DNA from: Rubrobacter aplysinae
GTDB taxonomy: Bacteria > Actinomycetota > Rubrobacteria > Rubrobacterales > Rubrobacteraceae
Length of the DNA stretch: 64,000 nt
Direction of reading: 5' to 3'
Assembly (NCBI RefSeq): GCF_001029505.1
Contig: NZ_LEKH01000002.1
Location: 1-64,000 of the forward strand
The notes below the pieces were generated by a model that did not search any database, was not told where the DNA came from, and was given only the letters and a program-made list of their open reading frames with translations. Shown here one piece after another: positions 18,122 through 25,582 of this stretch (position 1 is the first letter of the stretch; the number at the start of each line of letters is the position of its first letter). Both the position numbers and the translations under genes were made by a program.

Positions 18122-18885
18122 GCGGCCTCCGCTCCGCCGCCGACTATCGCCTGCACGAGTTGCTCCATGCTCGTGGAGGAGGTGTCGAGATCGGCGACAT
18201 TCGTTCCCTCGTACATGACCGCGATCCTGTCGCAGACCTTGAAAAGGTCCTGGAGTCGGTGGGTTATGAGGATCACGGAGACACCCGTACTCGCAACCTC
18301 CTGTGTGAGTTCTAGAACCTGCTCGACCTCCTTGACCGCGAGCGCGGCCGTGGGCTCGTCCAGGATCAGCACCCGGGGGTTAAACGAGAGCGCCCGGCCT
18401 ATCGCCACGGACTGACGCTGGCCGCCGGAGAGGTTAGCTACGGGCACGTCGGTGTACTGGATCCTGATGCCCAACGAGTCCAGCGCCTCGGCGGCCTCCC
18501 GGTGCATCTTGCGCCGGTCGACAAACCCCCACAAGCCTCCCCATCTGGGCTCCCGGCCAAGGAACAGGTTGCCGGCCACGTCGAGCTCCTCGCACAGCGA
18601 GAGATCCTGGTAGACCATCTCTATGTGCTCTGCCCGGGCGTCCCTGGGGTGGGAGAACCTCACCTCCTTTCCGTCCAGCAGTATCGAACCCGAGTCGGGG
18701 GCCTGAGCCCCCGACAGGATCTTCATCAGCGTGCTCTTGCCGGCTCCGTTGTCACCGACCAGGCCGAGTACCTCCCCGGGCGCCAAGGAGATGTTCACCC
18801 CCTGTAGGGCCTGGACGGCGCCGAAGCTCTTCTTTATGTCCCGCAGCTCTATGCGGGATAGCGTGTTATCTGCGGCAGTATCCAT
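18118..18885 (-). CDS. Sugar-type ABC transporter ATP-binding protein (single domain)
   Basis: A 255-residue ATPase with one nucleotide-binding domain: Walker A GDNGAGKST, Q-loop MVYQDLSLCEEL, signature LSGGQRQSVAIGRAL, Walker B RVLILDEPTAA and the H-loop ITHRL. Most ribose-type importers use a fused two-domain ATPase of about 500 residues; the single-domain form works as a homodimer, as known for fructose-type (Frc) and some other importers. It lies between the binding protein (2-base gap) and the permease (4-base overlap). Confidence 0.93.
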   Translation of the reverse strand: MDTAADNTLSRIELRDIKKSFGAVQALQGVNISLAPGEVLGLVGDNGAGKSTLMKILSGAQAPDSGSILLDGKEVRFSHPRDARAEHIEMVYQDLSLCEELDVAGNLFLGREPRWGGLWGFVDRRKMHREAAEALDSLGIRIQYTDVPVANLSGGQRQSVAIGRALSFNPRVLILDEPTAALAVKEVEQVLELTQEVASTGVSVILITHRLQDLFKVCDRIAVMYEGTNVADLDTSSTSMEQLVQAIVGGGAEAA

Positions 18886-18887
18886 GG

Positions 18888-19910
18888 CTACTCGAACAAG
18901 CTCCTGAACTGGTCGACGTTCTCGTCCGTTGCTATCGTGATCGGGATGTTCTCCGTCTCTGGGACCTCGTTGCCCTGTACGAGGTCCACAGAGAACTGTA
19001 CGGCGGTCTCGCCTTCGGCCCGCGGGTCCTGCTGCACGACGGCCTCGACGAAGCCATCGTCAATACCGCGTATCGCCTGGGCGCTCAGGTCCCAGCCGAA
19101 CTGGGGAATACCCGTGGCATCCTGTGATCGGGCCGCGGCGACCGTGCCGATAAGTGCGGGCTCGCCGGTGGAGTACACGGCGTCCATGTTCGGATTCGCG
19201 GTGAACAGGTTCTCCGCAGCCTGTTGAGCCTGCTCCTGCTGATTCTCGCCGTCAACCACCTGCACGATCTCGTGTCCGGCCTCCTGGACGGTCTCCTCGA
19301 ACGCATCCTCGCGCGTGATTTGTATGGTCGAGTTCAGCGCGCTAACGAGACCGATCTGTGCAGACTCTATATCCTGCTCTTCGGCCCAGTCGTTAAAGTA
19401 CGAGCCCATCTGGGCGGCGGCATCCGAGTTATCGACACCGATCTGAGCATCTACCGCCGGGTTGTCGACGACGGCGTCTATGGCGACTACTGGAATGCCG
19501 GCCTCCTCAGCGTCCTCTATAGCCGGCTGGATACCTTCGGTATCTATGGCTACCACCGTGATTGCGTCCACGCCCTGCTCTACGTAGTTCTGTATGGCAT
19601 TATTCTGAGCGGCAGGCTCGTCATTGGCGTTAAATACCGTGAGAGACGCATTCGCCTCCTCAGCAGCTTGCTCGGCCCCTGCAACCATTTCGGTGAAGAA
19701 CAGGGCCTCAAGGTTAATGGTCACCATGGCAATCTCCGGCCCGTCGCCTTGTACTCTCTGCTCCTCATCGCCTTCTTGGCTAGCCTGATCTCCGCCACCT
19801 GATCCGCCTTCGTCCTGGCTCTCCGGCGGCGCGGCGCACCCGGCGCCCACCACCGCCGCGAAGAGCGCGGCTACCGCCACCAGCGTCCACAGCTTCATCG
19901 TCCTGGTCAT
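18888..19910 (-). CDS. Sugar-type ABC transporter substrate-binding lipoprotein
   Basis: A 340-residue extracytoplasmic binding protein. The signal peptide ends in the lipobox VGAGC with Cys25, followed by an acidic Gly/Ser/Gln linker. The mature protein has the two-lobe Peripla_BP_4 layout: EIAMVTINLEALFFTEMVAGAE at the start, VDAITVVAIDTEGIQPAIEDA, IPVVAIDAVVDNPAV, and QFGWDLSAQAIRGIDDG near the hinge. It delivers ligand to the permease and ATPase directly downstream. Sequence differences from the ribose-operon binding protein at 23599 imply a different ligand. Confidence 0.92.
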   Translation of the reverse strand: MTRTMKLWTLVAVAALFAAVVGAGCAAPPESQDEGGSGGGDQASQEGDEEQRVQGDGPEIAMVTINLEALFFTEMVAGAEQAAEEANASLTVFNANDEPAAQNNAIQNYVEQGVDAITVVAIDTEGIQPAIEDAEEAGIPVVAIDAVVDNPAVDAQIGVDNSDAAAQMGSYFNDWAEEQDIESAQIGLVSALNSTIQITREDAFEETVQEAGHEIVQVVDGENQQEQAQQAAENLFTANPNMDAVYSTGEPALIGTVAAARSQDATGIPQFGWDLSAQAIRGIDDGFVEAVVQQDPRAEGETAVQFSVDLVQGNEVPETENIPITIATDENVDQFRSLFE

Positions 19911-19947
19911 GCTTCCCCTTTCCCTCTCGTGGCTTCCCGGCTCCGGA

Positions 19948-20850
19948 CTAGCTCGCCTCGATCAAGCCCACCACCTCTCCTCTGTACGGCACCTGTCCTC
20001 TTGCTCCCGCCGCGCCCACGGAGATCGCGGCTGCGGCCGCCGCGAACCTACCGGCTCTCTCCGTGTCCCCACCCTCCACCCACTCCGCGAGGAACGCCGC
20101 GGCGAACACGTCGCCAGCCCCGGTGGCGTCCACCACCTCGACCTCCGGAGTCGAGACTCTCCAGCAGCCGCTGCCGTCGGCCACGACCGCGCCCGCTCCT
20201 CCGAGGGTCACGGCAGCCGCCGTAACGCCCTGGCCGGTAATCTGGTCAGCGGCTTCTTCCGGGTCCTCCGCCAGAGCCTCCGCCAGGCCCGCATTCAAGA
20301 AAGCGACGTCCAGGGCCTCAGCGATCTCGGGCAGCTTCGCCGCAAGCTCGCCGGGCTCTATGCCGTCGAGATCCGCGGAGGTTACGAACCCGGCCCGGCG
20401 CGCCTGACGGAGAACCGAAAGCCCGTCCGCGAGCCGGTAGCCGTCGACGTGCAGACACTTCCGCCGCTCGGGACTCTCAACCAACGCGGCGCGTAGAGGT
20501 TGGTAGTCGAAAGCCAGGGGCTCGCTCACTATCGCCCTGTCACCCTCCGGACCGAGGAGTATCAGGGAGGTCGTCGTGGAACCTTCGGAGGCGGTCATTG
20601 CGCTCGTGTCCACCCCGAATCTGGCCAGCTCCGCGACCGCCTCTTCCCCGCCCGTATCCGGTCCCACGCCACCGAAGAAGCGGACCTCCATGCCGAGCCT
20701 GGAGGCCGCGCAAGCCATGTTCGCCGTCATGCCTCCCGGAGAGCGCGAGATCCTCCCGGCGGTCACGCGTTCCCCGAAGCCCGGTATCCGCCCGAGCTCC
20801 GCCGTTACGTCCACGTTGACGTAGCCGGCGGCGAGCAGCAGGGGCCTCAC
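19948..20850 (-). CDS. PfkB-family carbohydrate/nucleoside kinase
   Basis: A 300-residue ribokinase-fold kinase from GTG 20850. N-terminal substrate region: YVNVDVTAELGRIP and RSPGGMTANMACAASRLG (the GG-x-N motif). The C-terminal signature VVDATGAGDVFAAAF near residue 240 holds the catalytic aspartate and anion hole. The start codon overlaps the stop of the BtpA gene (GTGA, 20847-20850). PfkB kinases phosphorylate sugars, sugar acids or nucleosides. In this operon it would trap the imported compound, and it could also cover for the broken ribokinase in the neighbouring ribose operon. Confidence 0.92.
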   Translation of the reverse strand: MRPLLLAAGYVNVDVTAELGRIPGFGERVTAGRISRSPGGMTANMACAASRLGMEVRFFGGVGPDTGGEEAVAELARFGVDTSAMTASEGSTTTSLILLGPEGDRAIVSEPLAFDYQPLRAALVESPERRKCLHVDGYRLADGLSVLRQARRAGFVTSADLDGIEPGELAAKLPEIAEALDVAFLNAGLAEALAEDPEEAADQITGQGVTAAAVTLGGAGAVVADGSGCWRVSTPEVEVVDATGAGDVFAAAFLAEWVEGGDTERAGRFAAAAAAISVGAAGARGQVPYRGEVVGLIEAS

Positions 20851-21686
20851 AGACTCCCCACCCTGTCCATCAGCCGCTTGACACGCTCGACGGAGACCGG
20901 GCTCCACCACTTGCCGGTCTCTTTCAGAGAGCTCGCCACTATCGCCCCGTCCGCGATCTCCATGATCTCCGAAACGTTTTCCAGGGAGATGCCGCTTCCC
21001 ACGATTACCGGCAAGCTCGCCGCCTCCTTGATAGCCGACAACTCGCCGAGTTCGGCGGCCCCGCCCGTGCGCTCTCCGGTCGCTATAAGCACGTCCGAGT
21101 CAAAGAACTCGGCGTCGCGGACCTGCTCCTCCAGGGTGCGGTCCGCTACTATCGCGTGGCTGCCGTGCTTTACGTGGACGTCGGTGAAGAACTTGATGTC
21201 GTCCTCGGCCCGGAGCATCGAACGGTAGCGTGTCGCCTGCGGCGCGGCGCCCTCGATGAACCCTTCATTCGCGACGTACGCGTTCACCCACTGGTTAGCC
21301 CTTACGAAGGTCGCCCCGGCGGCCTTGGCCACAGCCAGCGCGCACTCCGTTCCGTTGGCGAGCACGTTGATCCCCACGGGCAGCGCCACCTCCTCGCGCA
21401 CCCTGAGGCTCATGGCCGACATCGCCGCCGCGGTCTCTAACCCGATGTCCCCGGGCTTGGCGAACGGCAGATCCCAGTGGTTCTCGACTACGAGCCCTTG
21501 GACCCCGCCATCCCGGTAGCGCAGACCTTCCTCAACGGCGAACCGGTAAATATCATCCAGGCTCTCACCCCGGTAGCCGGGCGCGCCCGGGAGAGCCTTG
21601 CTGTGTATCACCCCGATGATCTTCTTAGCGCCATCGGTGCCGAACAGCCCGTGTAGGGCATCTTCCTTCTGCGGGAATACGCTCAC
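20847..21686 (-). CDS. BtpA/SgcQ-family protein
   Basis: A 279-residue TIM-barrel-like protein of the BtpA family. Typical segments: IIGVIHSKALPGAPGYRG at the start, DGGVQGLVVENHWDLPF, ALPVGINVLANG, ATFVRANQWVNAYVANEGFIEG and LPVIVGSGISLENV at the end. BtpA was first linked to photosystem I stability in cyanobacteria. In other bacteria such proteins (E. coli SgcQ) sit in sugar operons and are probably enzymes on phosphorylated sugars or nucleosides, but the reaction is not established to my knowledge. The gene starts the sugar operon after gntR and overlaps the kinase gene by 4 bases. Confidence 0.9.
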   Translation of the reverse strand: MSVFPQKEDALHGLFGTDGAKKIIGVIHSKALPGAPGYRGESLDDIYRFAVEEGLRYRDGGVQGLVVENHWDLPFAKPGDIGLETAAAMSAMSLRVREEVALPVGINVLANGTECALAVAKAAGATFVRANQWVNAYVANEGFIEGAAPQATRYRSMLRAEDDIKFFTDVHVKHGSHAIVADRTLEEQVRDAEFFDSDVLIATGERTGGAAELGELSAIKEAASLPVIVGSGISLENVSEIMEIADGAIVASSLKETGKWWSPVSVERVKRLMDRVGSL

Positions 21687-21709
21687 CTAACCCCCTCATC
21701 CGTTACATG

Positions 21710-21979
21710 CTAGAGGATGTCGCCCGTGCTCCGCGCCATCTCCAGTGCATTGTTTAGCTTGCTCTCCTCATACTTGTCTTCGGCCAAGTGAACCTGCGGA
21801 ATAGAGCTACCCTCAGGGCTCCATACCGAGCGGCCAAGCTCCCGGCGCTCAGTATCGAACCCCGGGTTTCGCAGCCGTCTCGCGGGCCGTTCGGCTATGC
21901 AGGCGTGTCTCTTCGTACCCGCTGGGCATGCACGGCTTTCGGTTAGGCCCCGGGCGGTCTCCTCGGACAGCCTGACCAT
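21710..21979 (-). CDS. Small hypothetical protein between gntR and btpA
   Basis: An 89-codon frame beginning 6 bases after the gntR stop, with a weak purine-rich site (GGGGTATAGGA). The product is basic in its first half and acidic near its end (EDKYEESKLNNALEMA); I recognise no family. It fills the 300-base gap between gntR and btpA. It could be a small real protein, the eroded end of a gene, or an untranslated spacer. Codon composition is less regular than in its neighbours, so confidence is low. Confidence 0.25.
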   Translation of the reverse strand: MVRLSEETARGLTESRACPAGTKRHACIAERPARRLRNPGFDTERRELGRSVWSPEGSSIPQVHLAEDKYEESKLNNALEMARSTGDIL

Positions 21980-21985
21980 GACTTC

Positions 21986-22732
21986 CTATACCCCGAGTTC
22001 CAAGCGGAAGGTATAGGCATCCGTCCTGTAGATGATCGTCGCGTACTCGACAGGCCGTTCGTCCGACTCGTAGACCGTGCGCCGAACCTGGAGTGCCAGG
22101 GCGACTTCGTGTGTATCGAGCTTGCCAGCCTGAGAAGCATCGAGCATTACGGGCTCCACAATCTCCTCAGCCCTCGCCAGCGAGCACCCGGCGGCCTGGA
22201 CCGCTGTATACAGAGACCCTGATTCCAGCGCACCACGCGTGAAGCGCTCCGGAGCATTACTAACCAGCCAGCTTGGCAGATACGATACGTGCATACCCAC
22301 GGGAGACCCATCAGCGAGCAGCACGCGCTCTAGTAGAAAGGCCCTGCGCCCCGCCACCCCGAGCCTATCGGACACCTCGGGCGGAGCGAACGTCTCCTTT
22401 GCCTCTAGGGTTCGGTACTCGGCACTCAGGCCGAGGGCTGACATATTCTCTCCAAAGCCTGAAAGCCTGGTTATCCTCTCGACCTTGGGCTCTCGTTGGC
22501 GAACGTACGTGCCCTTGCCAGGCACACGCTCTACGAGCGCCTTTTGCTCGAGCTCCGAGAGCGCCTGCCGGATCGTTATGCGGCTGACGCCGAACTCCGT
22601 GCCCAGCCCGGCCTCCGAGCCCAGGTGCCTCCCCTCGGTAACCACCCCGTCATGGATTCGGAGCTGGAGCACCTCGGCGATCTGCCGGTACAGTGGCATC
22701 GCCCGATTTGGCTGAATCTCAGTCAGTAGCAT
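21986..22732 (-). CDS. GntR-family transcriptional regulator (HutC/UTRA type)
   Basis: About 248 residues. The N-terminal winged helix (MPLYRQIAEVLQLRI, LGTEFGVSRITIRQALSEL, VPGKGTYV) is followed by a UTRA effector domain (residues about 95-240). HutC-type GntR proteins sense sugar phosphates, amino sugars or histidine intermediates. It is the first gene on the strand that continues into the BtpA-kinase-ABC operon, so it very likely controls that operon and itself. The ATG at 22732 directly follows AAGGAG with no spacer, which is unusual; the actual initiation codon might be slightly downstream. Confidence 0.9.
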   Translation of the reverse strand: MLLTEIQPNRAMPLYRQIAEVLQLRIHDGVVTEGRHLGSEAGLGTEFGVSRITIRQALSELEQKALVERVPGKGTYVRQREPKVERITRLSGFGENMSALGLSAEYRTLEAKETFAPPEVSDRLGVAGRRAFLLERVLLADGSPVGMHVSYLPSWLVSNAPERFTRGALESGSLYTAVQAAGCSLARAEEIVEPVMLDASQAGKLDTHEVALALQVRRTVYESDERPVEYATIIYRTDAYTFRLELGV

Positions 22733-22748
22733 CTCCTTTCCGTATGTA

Positions 22749-22783
22749 CTGTTATAACAGGTAATGCGCAAGGTACGCAAGCC
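22749..22783 (-). promoter_or_regulatory. gntR promoter with palindromic operator
   Basis: Read on the minus strand, TTGCGT and TATAAC form -35 and -10 elements separated by 18 bases. The -10 lies inside a perfect 12-base palindrome, CTGTTATAACAG (22749-22760), which fits the GTN(n)AC-type sites of GntR regulators. Binding there would block the polymerase, giving autoregulation of gntR and the operon behind it. Confidence 0.6.
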
Positions 22784-22833
22784 TTGCGTTGTTTTCCGGT
22801 ATGGGGTTCTAGCTTACGGCGGTGACGCAGAGC

Positions 22834-23223
22834 TCAGAAGGGAACTCCACAATACAGGATGACGTTTGAGTAGGGGATGTCCGCCCCGGTTCGGACCACG
22901 AGCTTCGCTCCTCGGCCCCGGCGCTTGAGCTCCTCATGCGGCACGATATCGAGTACAGGCAGCCTATCTACCAGAAGCTGGTGAGTTGCGTACCCGCCTT
23001 CGGCGGCCTCCATGGCCGCGGTCGCGCGCTCCACGATGAGCTCCCGGAGTATGCCGTCGAGTACCGTCTTAAAAGTGGGCGTCCCGAACTCGAAAGCCAG
23101 ATCCACCACCTCGGGACCGCTCGGAAGCGGCAGGCCTGCGTCGCATATCAGCAGCCCGTCAGTGTGTCCGAGACGGGCAAGAGCCCCGGAGAGCTGTGCG
23201 TTTATAATTCCGCCTCGCTTCAC
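22834..23223 (-). CDS. rbsD: D-ribose pyranase
   Basis: A 129-residue RbsD/FucU-family mutarotase that speeds interconversion of beta-pyranose and beta-furanose forms of D-ribose. Recognisable segments: MKRGGIINAQLSGALARLGH with the catalytic His20, ICDAGLPLP, and the C-terminal RTGADIPYSNVILYCGV. The GTG start overlaps the stop of the rbsK remnant (GTGA, 23220-23223). It is the last gene of the ribose operon and appears intact. Confidence 0.95.
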   Translation of the reverse strand: MKRGGIINAQLSGALARLGHTDGLLICDAGLPLPSGPEVVDLAFEFGTPTFKTVLDGILRELIVERATAAMEAAEGGYATHQLLVDRLPVLDIVPHEELKRRGRGAKLVVRTGADIPYSNVILYCGVPF

Positions 23224-23594
23224 AGGCTCTCGACCTCCTCGGCCGTAGGCAACGAGTCCCGGGCCCCGGCTCTGGTGATCGCCAGCGCTCCCGCCCGGGC
23301 CGCGCAGCGAACGCTTTGTGGTAGATCGCAGGCCGAGGCCAGTGTACAGGCGGGCGCCCCGACGGAGGTGTCGCCCGCGGCGGTCGTGTCGATCACGGGG
23401 ACCGTCGGGGTCGGCGCATGCTCTATGAGGTCGCTCTGCGCGAGCAAGGCCCCAGAGTCTCCAAGAGTTAGAACCACCGACCGCGGACCCAGGCCGAGTC
23501 CGGCGCCCGTGATGGTCTCCCCGGGCTCCGGGCGGCGGGCCACCCGGAGCACGAAGTCCTGGTTTATAGAGCCCACGACGAGTACGTCGGCCAA
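23220..23594 (-). pseudogene. rbsK: Ribokinase with large in-frame internal deletion
   Basis: From TTG 23594 the product is only about 124 residues, while ribokinases have about 300. The N-terminus (VLVVGSINQDFVLRVARRP, then PGETITGAG) is followed directly by sequence that normally lies near residue 215 (VVLTLGDSGALL), then the catalytic DTTAAGDT motif and the normal C-terminus. The missing part includes the GGKGAN substrate-binding motif, the lid and much of the core. The frame is kept, so translation into rbsD continues. It is very unlikely to act as a kinase. The TTG start lies 4 bases after the rbsB stop. Confidence 0.85.
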
Positions 23595-23598
23595 AGGA

Positions 23599-24582
23599 TC
23601 AGCCGCCGCTCGTGGAGCCCGAGTCGAGATACTCCTCGACGTTCTCTTCGGTGACAAGCTCCACATCTACGGGGATCTCGCTCTCCACACTCTCACCGTC
23701 GATAGCGGAGACCGCGTTCTCGACGCCGAGCTCGCCGATGCGGCGGGGATTCTGGGCCACGCTGGCGTGCATGTCGCCATCCTGAATGGCCTGCAACCCA
23801 TCATCGGTGGCGTCGAATCCTACGACCGTGACCTCGTCGCCGGCCCGGTCCCCGAGCGCCCGGACCGCGCCAAGAGCCATCTCGTCGTTCTGGGCGAAGA
23901 CGCCCTTGAGGTCCGGGTTAGCCTGGATAATGTTCTGCATGACGTTAAGACCTTCGTCCCGGTCATAATCAGCGGACTGGCTCGCCACGACCTCGACTGC
24001 GTCCTGGTCCGAGATCGCCTGCTCAAACCCCTTGCCACGCTCGCGGGTCGAGGAGGTTCCGGGCGTTCCCTCCAGCTGGGCTACCGGACCGGACTCGACT
24101 ACCTGAATAAGCTCCTCGCCAGCCTGGCGCCCGCCCGCGACGTTGTCAGAGGAGATGGTCGTGACGAGCTCTCCGCCCGCGGGCTCCCGATCGAGAGCCA
24201 GGACGGGTATATCGGCGTTATCCGCCTGCTCTATAGCGGGGACTATGGCCTCAGCATCCACGGGGTTAACCAGTATTGCGTCCACCTGCTGGGTGACGAA
24301 GTTCTGTATGTCGTTCTGCTGCTGGGAAGCGTTGTCCTGCGCATTGCCGACAACGAGCTCGTAGTCCGAATCATCGGCGGCTGCCTGGGCTCCATCACGC
24401 AGGTCGACGAAGAAAGGATTATCCAGGGTGGATACCGAGAGCGCGATCTGTCCGCCACCGCCTCCCGAGCCCCCTCCGTTGCTGTCGCCCGATCCGCTAC
24501 CGCAGCCCGCAGCCACGCCCAGCACGAGCAATAGCGCCGCCACCGCTCCCAGTATCCGCTTTAAGCTCCACGCTATAGTCAA
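23599..24582 (-). CDS. rbsB: Ribose-type ABC transporter substrate-binding lipoprotein
   Basis: A 327-residue RbsB-like protein starting at TTG 24582 (AAGGAG 5-6 bases upstream). Signal peptide and lipobox GVAAGC with Cys27, then a Gly/Ser linker. The mature part shows the RbsB pattern: IALSVSTLDNPFFVDLRDGA, NAQDNASQQQNDIQNFVTQQ, VDAILVNPVDAEAIVPAIEQ, IPVLALDREPAGGE, and GVFAQNDEMALGAVRAL. Operon context with rbsA, rbsC and rbsD supports D-ribose or a close pentose as ligand. Confidence 0.92.
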   Translation of the reverse strand: MTIAWSLKRILGAVAALLLVLGVAAGCGSGSGDSNGGGSGGGGGQIALSVSTLDNPFFVDLRDGAQAAADDSDYELVVGNAQDNASQQQNDIQNFVTQQVDAILVNPVDAEAIVPAIEQADNADIPVLALDREPAGGELVTTISSDNVAGGRQAGEELIQVVESGPVAQLEGTPGTSSTRERGKGFEQAISDQDAVEVVASQSADYDRDEGLNVMQNIIQANPDLKGVFAQNDEMALGAVRALGDRAGDEVTVVGFDATDDGLQAIQDGDMHASVAQNPRRIGELGVENAVSAIDGESVESEIPVDVELVTEENVEEYLDSGSTSGG

Positions 24583-24634
24583 CCTTGCTCCTTTCCGTCT
24601 TTACATCTTTAGATGCCTTCACTTCTCCCGGCTC

Positions 24635-25582
24635 CTATTTCCGGCGCCGGCGCAGGGTATCCGTCATGACCGCCAGGGCTATCACCGTACCTATAATCAC
24701 CTGCTGCCAGAAAGAGGAGACGTTTAGCAGATTAAGCCCGTTCCGGAGTACGCCCAGGATGAGCGCCCCAACGAATGTCCCGGAGGCCGAGCCTACACCG
24801 CCCGCAAGGCTCGCCCCGCCTATGACCACGGCGGCAATGGCATCCAGCTCGAACGTGAACCCGGCCTGTGGCTGGCCGGAGGCAAGCCGCCCGGTGGAGA
24901 GCACCCCGGCCACTCCTGCGAAGAGCCCGGAGAGCGTGTACACGAACAGCTTCTGGCGGATGACGTTTATCCCCGAGAGCCCGGAAGCCTCCTCGTTGCC
25001 GCCGATCGCGTACATACAACGTCCCGGGTACGTGCTGCGCAGTATCACGGCCGTGAGGGCGAACATGAACAGCAGCACGATTACCGGCAACGGGATGAAG
25101 CCGAACAGATCCCCGGCGCCGAGGGTCTGAATAGCCTCGGGTATCGGGTTGATCGGGGTGCCGCCAGAGATCACGAGCGCGAGCCCCCGGGCGACGCTCA
25201 GCATTGCGAGCGTGGCTATGAACGGGGGTAGCCGCCCGTAGGCTATGAGGAGACCGTTCACGAGCCCGGCTGCCCCACCGGCCCCGAGACCGGCGGCCAC
25301 AGCCACCGGCCACGGCATTGAGGCCTCGACAGAAGACCAGGCGAAGACGATTCCCGAGAGCGCGAGCACGCTGCCGACCGAAAGGTCTATGCCACCCGAG
25401 ATAATGACGAACGTTACGCCGAAGGCGAGGATGGCGATGACCGCGATCTGGGTGCCGACATTGAACAGGTTGTTGAACGTCAAGAACACCGGCGAGAGGC
25501 TCGCCATGACGATGCAGAGAATGATTAGCCCGCCCAGAGGCCCGCCCCTGGAGAGCAGCCCCCTCAGCCTCTCCCTACTCAA
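24635..25582 (-). CDS. rbsC: Ribose-type ABC transporter permease
   Basis: A 315-residue membrane protein of the RbsC family with about 8-10 hydrophobic segments, the VIISGGIDLSVGSVLAL signature, the coupling loop RSTYPGRCMYAIGGNEEASGL, and GGASLAGGVGSASGT near the end. The TTG start at 25582 lies inside the rbsA end (8-base overlap), so expression is coupled. Confidence 0.93.
   Translation of the reverse strand: MSRERLRGLLSRGGPLGGLIILCIVMASLSPVFLTFNNLFNVGTQIAVIAILAFGVTFVIISGGIDLSVGSVLALSGIVFAWSSVEASMPWPVAVAAGLGAGGAAGLVNGLLIAYGRLPPFIATLAMLSVARGLALVISGGTPINPIPEAIQTLGAGDLFGFIPLPVIVLLFMFALTAVILRSTYPGRCMYAIGGNEEASGLSGINVIRQKLFVYTLSGLFAGVAGVLSTGRLASGQPQAGFTFELDAIAAVVIGGASLAGGVGSASGTFVGALILGVLRNGLNLLNVSSFWQQVIIGTVIALAVMTDTLRRRRK

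Noticed and set aside
21840-21915. tRNA-like sequence (CGAACCCCGGG) between gntR and btpA
   Set aside because: It looks like a T arm at first, but the arms do not pair and no cloverleaf can be drawn.
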